Assembly: GCA_030068075.1 (NCBI GenBank)
Contig: CM057829.1
Coordinates: 79,667,132 to 79,731,131 of the forward strand
Length of the DNA stretch: 64,000 bases
Reading direction: 5' to 3'
Origin: Paguma larvata
Lineage: Eukaryota; Chordata; Mammalia; Carnivora; Viverridae
Shown: one piece after another, positions 57,813 to 64,000 of the stretch
Layout: the number at the start of each line of letters is the position of its first letter
Numbering within the stretch: position 1 is the first letter of the stretch
Made by a program: the position numbers and the translations under genes
Notes under the pieces: generated by a model
Database searches by the model: none
The model's input: only the letters and a program-made list of their open reading frames with translations
Told to the model about the DNA's origin: nothing

Positions 57813-59221
57813 TGTTTGGTAGAATTCACCTGTGAAGTCTTCTGGTTCTGGACTTTCATTTGTTGGGAGTTTTTTTTTTTTATACCAACTCAATTTTGTT
57901 ACTAGTAATTGGTCTGTTCATATTTTCTATTTCTTTCTTATTCGGTTTTGGAAGATTATATGTTCCTAGGAACTTACCCGTTTCTTTTAGGTTGTCCAAT
58001 TTTTGGCATATAAGTTCTTAGAGTATTCTCTCATAATTCTTTGTATTTCTGTGGTGTCAGTTATTATTTTTCCTCCTTCGCTTCTGATTTTACTTATTTG
58101 GGTCTTCTCTCTTTTTTCTTGATGAGTCTGGCTAAAAGTTTATCAATTTTGCTTATCGTTTCACAGAATGAGATCTTAGTTTCATTTACCATTTTTTTTA
58201 AGTTTCTATTTCATTTATTTCTGCTCTGATCTTTATTATTTCCTTCCTTCTACTAATCTTGGGTTTCATTTATTCTTAGTTTTCCAGTTCCCTTAGTTAT
58301 AAGGTTAGATTTCTCATTTGGTAATTTTCTTATTTCCTAAAGTAGGGCTGTATCACTACAAACTTCCATCTTAGAACTGCTTTTGCTGCATCTCAAAGAT
58401 TTGCGATGCTGTGTTTTCATTTTCATTTGTCTCTATGTACTTTTTTATTTCCTCTTTGATTTCTTTGCTGATGCATTTGTTGTTAAGTAGCATGTTGTTT
58501 AGTCCCTCCAGTTTGTGTTTTTTCCAGATTTTTTCTTGTAATTGATTTCTAGTTTTATACCATTGTGGTCAGAAAAGATGCTTGATATGACCTCAGTCTT
58601 ATATTTGCTCAGATTTGTTTTGTGTCTAACGTGTGGTCTATCATGGAGAATGTTCCATTTGCACTTGAATGTGTATTCCGTTGTTTTGGGACAGAATGTT
58701 CTGTATATATCTGTTAAGCCCATCTAATGTGTTATTCAAAGCCATTGTTTCTTTGTTGATTTTCTGTCTGAATGAATCATCCATTGATGATGATCTATCC
58801 ATTCGGGTGTTAAAATCCCCTGTTATTACTGTCACTTTCTTCTTTTATGTCTTTTAATATTTGCTTTATGTATTTAGGTGCTTCTTTGTTGGGTGCATAG
58901 TTATTTACGATTGTTATATCCACTTGTTGGATGGATCCCTTTATCATAATATAATGCCCTCCTTTTCTCTTGCTACAGTCTTTGTTTTAAAGTCATTTTG
59001 TATGTACTGCTACCTTAACTTTTTTTTCTTCCATTTGCATGGAATATTTTTTCTATTCATTTACTTTCAGTTTGTCTTAGGTCTTGTTTTTTATCTGTTC
59101 AGTTATCCAATGTCTTTTGATTGGAGAATTTAGTCCACTTACATTTAAAATAAATACTGATAGGTATGTACTTATTGCCATTTTGTTCGTTGTTTTTGTA
59201 GTTTTTCTCTGTTTCTTTCTT

Positions 59222-59420
59222 TTCTTTTCTCTTTTGAGAAAAAGAGAGAGCATGAATGTGAGCAGGGGGAAGGCGCAGAGGGAGAAAGACAGAAAGAATC
59301 TTAAATAGGCTCCATGCCCAGTGTGGAGCCTGATGCAAGGCTCAACCTCACAATCATGAAATCAAGACCTGAGCTGAAATCAAGAGTCGGACACTTAACC
59401 AGCTGAACCACCCAGACTTC
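59222..59420 (-). mobile_element. SINEC, antisense, inside L1
   Basis: Perfect 15-base duplication ctctgtttctttctt at 59207-59221 and 59421-59435. The body is diverged ('cccagtgtggagcctgatgc'), so this is likely the oldest of the three SINEs in this L1. Confidence 0.94.
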
Positions 59421-59869
59421 CTCTGTTTCTTTCTTCTTCTCTTGCTCCTTCCTTGTGTTTGATGGCCTTCTTTAGTTTTATGCTTGGACTCCCTTCTCTT
59501 TATTTTTTGTGTATCTATTATAGGTTTCTGATTTGTGGTTACTATTGGGTTCATATAACAACATCCTATGTGTATAGGGGTCTATATTAAGTTGATGATC
59601 ATTTAAGTTCATACACTCTAAAAGCACTAAATTTTTACTCCCTCTCCATGTTTTATGTATATGTCATATTTTACATCTTTTTAATTTTTGGAACCCTTGA
59701 CTAGTTTTCATAGATATAATTGATTTTACTTTTATATTTTCATATCCACTGACTTTATAAGTAATTAATTTACTACCTTTACTATATGTTTCCCCTCACC
59801 TCTTGAATTCATAATTTCCTTTCACATTTTATAATTTTCTTACCTCTAGTTATGGCCTTTTCTCCCCCT

Positions 59870-60960
59870 GCCACTTAACAAATTCCCTTTAACATTTCTT
59901 GTCAGACTGGTGTGATGGTGATGAACACTTTTAACTTTTGTCTGGAAAACTATCTCTCCTTCAATTCTGAATGATAAGCTTACCAAGCAGAGTAGTCGTA
60001 GGTTTTTTTCCTTTCAGCACTTTGAATATATCATACCACTCCCTTCTGGCCTACAAGGTGTCTGTGGAAAAATCAGCTGCAAAGTGTGGAAAAATCAGCC
60101 CTTTAGGGTTTCTCTTGCATGTAACTTTTCTTTTCTCTTGTTGCTTTTAAGATTCTCTCCTTATCATTACTTTTTGCCATTTTAATTATTACGTGTCTTG
60201 GGGTGCCTGGGTGACTCAGTCAGTTGGGCGTCCGACTTCGGTTCAGGTCATGACTGGACGGTTCGTGAGTTTGAGCACTGCATGGGGTCTGTGCTGACGG
60301 CTCACAGCCTGGAGCCTGCTTCAGATTCTGTGTCTCCCTCTCTCTCTACCCCTGCCCTGCTAACACTCTGTCTCTGTCTGTCAAAAATGAATATTTTAAA
60401 AAATTATAAAAAATTATGTGTCTTGGTGTAGACCTCCTTCAATTCATTTCTTTAGGGAATCTTTGTGCTTCCTGGACCTGGATGTCTGTTTCCTTCCCCA
60501 GATTAGGGATGTTTTCAGCTACTATTTGTTCAAATAAGTTTTCTGTCCTCTTCCTCTCTCTTCTCCTTCTAGAATCCCTATAATGTGAATGTTATTGCAC
60601 TTGATGATGTCACAGAGTCCCCTTAACCTATTCTCATTTTTTATTTTATTTTTTGCTCTTCATCTTGGTTGCTTTCCATTATCCTGTCTTTCAGACCGTT
60701 GATCTGTTCTTCTGTATCCTCTAATCTGTTAATTGCCTCTAGAGAAATTTTTCATTTCAGTTACTGAATTCTTCAGCTCTTGTTGGTTCTTTTTTATAGT
60801 TTCTATGTTTATTGAAGTACTGAGTTCATCCACTCTTTTCTCAAGTCCAGTGAATATCTTTATGACAACTACTTTAAACTTTTTATGAGGCACATTGCTT
60901 ATCTATTTCATTTAGCTCTTTTACTGTGACTTTAATTTGTTTTTTCATTTGGGATGTTTT
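59870..60960 (-). pseudogene. L1 ORF1 relic
   Basis: On the minus strand, near 60050, the translation reads ARREWYDIFKVLK, the conserved C-terminal block of L1 ORF1p (an RNA-binding trimeric chaperone that coats L1 RNA). Upstream, coiled-coil-type codons run to about 60950. A SINE at 60201-60412 interrupts it, and stops lie downstream of the ARREW block. Start and end are estimates. Confidence 0.78.
60201..60412 (+). mobile_element. Felid SINEC, inside L1 ORF1
   Basis: Duplication attacgtgtcttgg / attatgtgtcttgg at about 60188-60201 and 60413-60426, one mismatch. Confidence 0.95.
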
Positions 60961-62225
60961 CCTTTGTCTCTTTGTTTTATCTAACTCTCTCTGTTTATTT
61001 CTATATATTAGGTCAGGTCAGCTATGTCTTCTGGTCTTGAAAGTAGTGGCTTTATCTAGAAGAGGTCTTGTGGTGCCCTGTAGCACAACCCCTGCCCTAG
61101 TCACCAGAACCAGCTGCTCTAAAAGTGTTCCCTGTGTGGGTTGTGTGTTCCATCCTATTGTGGCTGAACTGCAATTGCTTTCAGACCAGCTGGCTGCAGT
61201 GACTCGCTTTGCCTACTGTTGGTACATTAGATAGAGTTTTCTCCCTGCCTGTTGAGAGCCTCGGCTGTGGCTACTGTGGCTCTTTGGTGGGCAAAGCCAG
61301 CACTCAACCTAACTGTCTGAAGTTAACCTCTCTGCCACAGCTACAGGCACACTGAAGGGCAGGGTTTGCTCCCTGAGTGGCTAGCTAAGAGTCCTGGTTG
61401 TAGGAACTATGGTCCTGCTGGTATGTGGGGTTATTTCTCCCCTCCCCTCCAGGGCAGCAGTCACTTTGGAAGGGAACCAGTCCCAGCAAAGGCTGCCTAC
61501 CAGGTATGGTGAAGCAGTAGCCACTTTGAAGGGATGCTTGCTGAAGCAGATGTGTTGAGTGGGACAGGTCTGCAGGAGAATGCCAGGCTGGGGTTCATGG
61601 TGCTATCAAGGTAGATGGACAGTGTTAGAACTGGTAGGCTCCTGCAAGTCAGTCTAATTATTTAGGCTGAAAAGAGGCAAGAAAAATGATGTCTGCTAGT
61701 ACTTTTATTTCCAGAGAAATCTTCTACAGATCCCTGTACCTCCAGCACACATTTTGAGATTAGTCAATAAACCTCCTTCAGGTAAGTCCCTGGCACTTTT
61801 CAAACTGCTATCTCGGTGCTGTGTCTCAGACTGAGTTATTTAACGTGCTGGCTCTTGAAGGGCAGGGACTTAGTTTTCTATCAAACTCTGGTTCTCCCAG
61901 AGTTAATTAAGTCTGCTGACTTTTCAAAGCCAGATATTAGGGGATTTATCTCTCCTGTGTGGGTCCCCAGGGTCAGGCGTGGCCAGTGTGGAGTCTGATC
62001 TCCCTTGCTTACAATGTCTGTCCCGTTTGTAGTTTGGTTCCTAACCACACCTCTACCTCTCCTACTCTTTTTGATGTGACCTCTTCTCTACAGTTAGTTG
62101 AGGAAGATACATTCTGCCAGTCTTCGGGTCATTTTTAGAGTTAGTTGCATAATGTCGTTGTTGCCTTGATGTGGCCATGAGACAAAGTAAGCTAGGGATC
62201 CTATTCCTGCACCTTCCTCAAAGGG
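60960..62225 (-). promoter_or_regulatory. L1 5' UTR (ancient promoter region), antisense
   Basis: GC-richer than the rest of the L1, with phrases such as 'gtggtgccctgtagcacaac' and 'gccagtgtggagtctgatct' typical of old carnivore L1 5' UTRs. In live elements this region carries the polymerase II promoter, which would fire leftward here. Strong decay makes activity unlikely. Boundary with ORF1 is approximate. Confidence 0.72.
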
Positions 62226-62619
62226 CCTGTGTTCATGTTTTAGTGAACAGAAGCTCTATTCATTTTTTTTCGAATAATAAACATGAAGGACTTCTCACAC
62301 ACTTTAAACTTTTTGTGCTATCATAGGAGAATTTTGCATGTCTGCACTTAGAATCCTTCATATCCCTCCATTCATTACATCTTAAGAATGGTCAAGAAAG
62401 GGACATTATGCTGGCAATGATCAAAAATAAAGCTGATGAACCTGACATCTATAAAATTGTGAAGGTACCAACTAGGGAAATAAAGACCATTTCAGAAAAT
62501 CCGAAAATATTTTAGGGAAATATACAGATCCAACTTCTCCTTTTAAAGCTTCCCAGTTCTCCAATCCTTGCTCTTTTCTCCCAACGTCTACCATACTTAC
62601 CTCTACTATTCACTCCAGT
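62226..62619. other. No recognised feature
   Basis: AT-rich flank of the L1, including 'ttcattttttttcgaataat'. Unassigned. Confidence 0.38.
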
Positions 62620-62790
62620 CCTTACTTCACTGTACTTCAAATGCTTTGTGTTTATATGTGACATCTCTAAGATAAAACAAGTTCTCTGTAGACAGGGAAC
62701 ATATTTTATACTGGTATTGCATCCCACACACCATATCCTGTGCCTAACAGAGTTCCCTGCAAAGAGCACGTCCTCAATAAGTGTTGATTT
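62620..62790 (+). mobile_element. L2 LINE 3' end, sense
   Basis: 'tctgtagacagggaacatat', 'gtgcctaacagagttccctg' and 'tcctcaataagtgttgattt' follow the L2 3' end. Confidence 0.68.
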
Positions 62791-63054
62791 GTCCACGAAG
62801 TCATTTTAGGATAAATTTTTAAAAACTTGACATAGATAACTCGTACATTAGGAAACTGTACAAAATAAAAACATAAATTGGTTCAAGGGGTATTTAACTG
62901 AAGTTCAACAGGAAGGAAACATTGGTGAAACAGAGATCTGAAATGGGAGGGTAGGAACAGGTTATAAGCAGCTTTAAGTGTTCTGCCGAGAAGTTTAGAC
63001 TTCTGTGGTCAAAAGAAGACACAAGTGATTTTTAAAGAGGGAGAGTCAATGAGT

Positions 63055-63246
63055 TCATTCATTTATTCAATAAATATATGTTTATTGAACACCGTGAGTG
63101 CCAGACACTTTGCCAGGCATTGGGAATACCACAGTGACCACAGGTGACAATGACCCCTCAGCTTATGTCATAGTGAAGGAGAGAGATAATAAGCAAGCGA
63201 TCAACACTATAGGATGTCAGAAGGTGATAAAATCTTTGGAAAAAAG
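63055..63246 (-). mobile_element. L2 LINE 3' end, antisense
   Basis: 'tcattcatttattcaataaa', 'tgtttattgaacaccgtgag' and 'cactttgccaggcattggga' are the complement of the L2 3' end. A SINE inserted at its right side. Confidence 0.75.
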
Positions 63247-63450
63247 GGGGCACCTGGGTGGCCCAGTTGGTTAAGCGTCTGACTTCATCTCAGGTCATGA
63301 TCTCACAGTTCATGAGTTCTGAGTTCGAGCCCTGCATCAGGCTCGGTGCTGACAGTTCAGAGCCTGAAGCCTCTTTCGGGTTCTGTGACTCCCTCTCTGC
63401 CCCTCCCCTGCTCACACACTGTCTCTCAAAAATAAATAAACATTAAAAAA
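63247..63450 (+). mobile_element. Felid SINEC
   Basis: Head 'ggggcacctgggtggcccag'; imperfect flanks aatctttggaaaaaag (63231-63246) and attctttggagaaaag (63452-63467). An extra 'gttct' partial duplication sits before the B-box-like 'gttcgagcc'. Confidence 0.95.
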
Positions 63451-63467
63451 AATTCTTTGGAGAAAAG

Positions 63468-64000
63468 GAAGGAAAGGAAAGGGGTGGGGTACCTGGGAAG
63501 GAAGATGGTCCCTGCACTCCACAGGGCGACAGGGCAGGCCTCCCTTAGGGAGTGGGAGAGAGCTCTGAGGCTGCAGGAGGAGAGCTACTCCTTACTGTGT
63601 ATCCCACAGGCTCTCCCGCCTGTTCTCACAGTCCCATAGAACTACCAGGCTGTACGAGGCTTTTAACGGTCAGAAGGCAATTCAAAGATTCCAGTCCTCT
63701 TTTACACTCTGGGTTCTGGGCCTCTTCCTCCCCTAATTCTCTCAGCCACCCCACCTTGTCCAGTGGGTACTGCATCTCTGGTGCCATTGGAATTCTCCAA
63801 TTTAAGGCTGGTGGCACAGGCATCTCACCCTCTCATTTTCCTTTGCTGATTTCCCTAAGCCTGGCCTATCCCCAGTCTGGCTTCTGAAGCTCAGGCTTCC
63901 CTTGGACCTTTTCCTGGTTCCTCAAAGTCCAGCCTCCTCCCCAGAATGTCTCTCAGTTGCAGGCAGAAAGCCAGTTCTGGCTTCCCTTCTGATCTCCTTC
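63468..64000. other. No recognised feature up to the right edge
   Basis: GC-richer than average for this window and pyrimidine-rich on the plus strand. Open stretches of 60-111 codons (63457-63887) have no recognisable domain. It could hold an exon or decayed L2; I cannot tell. Confidence 0.4.

Larger units (their letters stand above)
55180..59200 (-). pseudogene. L1 ORF2 relic (endonuclease, reverse transcriptase, C-terminal domain)
   Basis: Reading leftward from about 59200: the N-terminal 'SPIKRH'-like block (near 59120), endonuclease motif GDFNT (in 58641-58835), and SDHNGIKLE (in 58499-58723). Next is the reverse transcriptase, with active-site FIDD at 56922-56933 keeping both aspartates, then '[21 protein letters not shown]' (56481-56681). 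Last are the C-terminal region (55703-56062) and 'TTWMDLEGIMLSEINQTEKDKYY' before the stop near 55180. Many stops and frameshifts and a GT array break it. It once encoded the L1 endonuclease/reverse transcriptase for target-primed insertion. Confidence 0.88.
54878..62225 (-). mobile_element. Nearly full-length L1, antisense, with three SINE insertions
   Basis: Poly-T (complement of the poly-A tail) lies at about 54878-54887, then 3' UTR, ORF2 relic (55180-59200), inter-ORF region, ORF1 relic (59870-60960), and a GC-richer 5' UTR ending near 'gggatcctattcctgcacc' at 62220. Net length without the SINEs is about 6.7 kb, close to complete for an old carnivore L1. Stops and frameshifts throughout make it inactive. 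Three SINEs (57578, 59222 and 60201) landed later. I could not find a convincing target duplication. Confidence 0.9.

Noticed and set aside
58499..58857. Opposite-strand open stretches near 58.5-58.9 kb
   Set aside because: Minus-strand ones are the L1 endonuclease relic; plus-strand ones are its antisense shadow.
62226..62275. Target-site duplication for the nearly full-length L1 ('ctctattcattttt' right of the L1 against 'actcttcattttt' left of it)
   Set aside because: The right copy begins about 30 bases beyond the apparent 5' end and the match is mainly poly-T, so it is not convincing.
1..64000. An undescribed defence, operon-like or other novel system
   Set aside because: The window is vertebrate repeat-rich DNA. 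I found no cluster of coding regions, no unusual direct-repeat array with spacers, and no conserved frame outside retrotransposon relics.

Overview
This window is mammalian nuclear DNA with no protein-coding gene that I can support. The organism is almost certainly a carnivoran and most likely a cat (Felidae). About 27 copies of a tRNA-derived SINE occur, with head GCGCCTGGGTGGCTCAGTC, a body containing 'gtgctgacagctcagagcc', a CT-rich tract and an AAATAAATAAA tail. That body is the felid type of the carnivore SINEC (CAN-SINE) family, not the dog SINEC_Cf type. The unit is intergenic or deep intronic; nothing shows which.

Layout. 1-2583: an L1 whose 5' half is inverted (a twin-priming structure), with a SINE inside. 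3838-5065: an L2 fragment split by a MER5A-type DNA transposon (itself split by a SINE) and by a second SINE. 7.4-15.8 kb: MER20, MIRs, a solitary MLT1-type LTR split by a SINE, further SINEs and an L2. 17-28 kb: microsatellites, SINEs, a short L1 3' end, a Tigger-like DNA transposon and two adjacent SINEs of different subfamilies. 28.6-32.5 kb: the longest stretch with no interspersed repeat I recognise. 32.5-53.3 kb: L2, MIR, old L1 3' ends and SINEs, including an L2 (35.1-36.5 kb) that still shows a piece of its reverse transcriptase frame. 53.6-62.2 kb: an old L1 followed by a nearly full-length antisense L1 (5' UTR, ORF1 relic, inter-ORF region, ORF2 relic, 3' UTR) that carries three later SINE insertions. 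62.6-63.5 kb: L2 pieces and a SINE. The last 0.5 kb has no recognised repeat.

The genes do not work together, because the only coding relics are dead retrotransposon frames. What the window records is insertion history: L2 and MIR first, then hAT/Tigger elements and MLT1, then L1, then felid SINEs with intact 10-17 bp target-site duplications, then microsatellites growing from SINE tails. No CRISPR array, operon, tRNA gene, rRNA gene or exotic new system was found. The observations I consider worth checking are the twin-priming L1, the nearly complete L1 with its dated insertions, the repeat-poor block with its pentanucleotide array, two isolated CpG clusters in otherwise CpG-poor DNA, and the tail-born microsatellites. 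Repeat family names come from memory of consensus sequences, without a database search. Boundaries of old repeats are approximate, usually within 10-50 bases.
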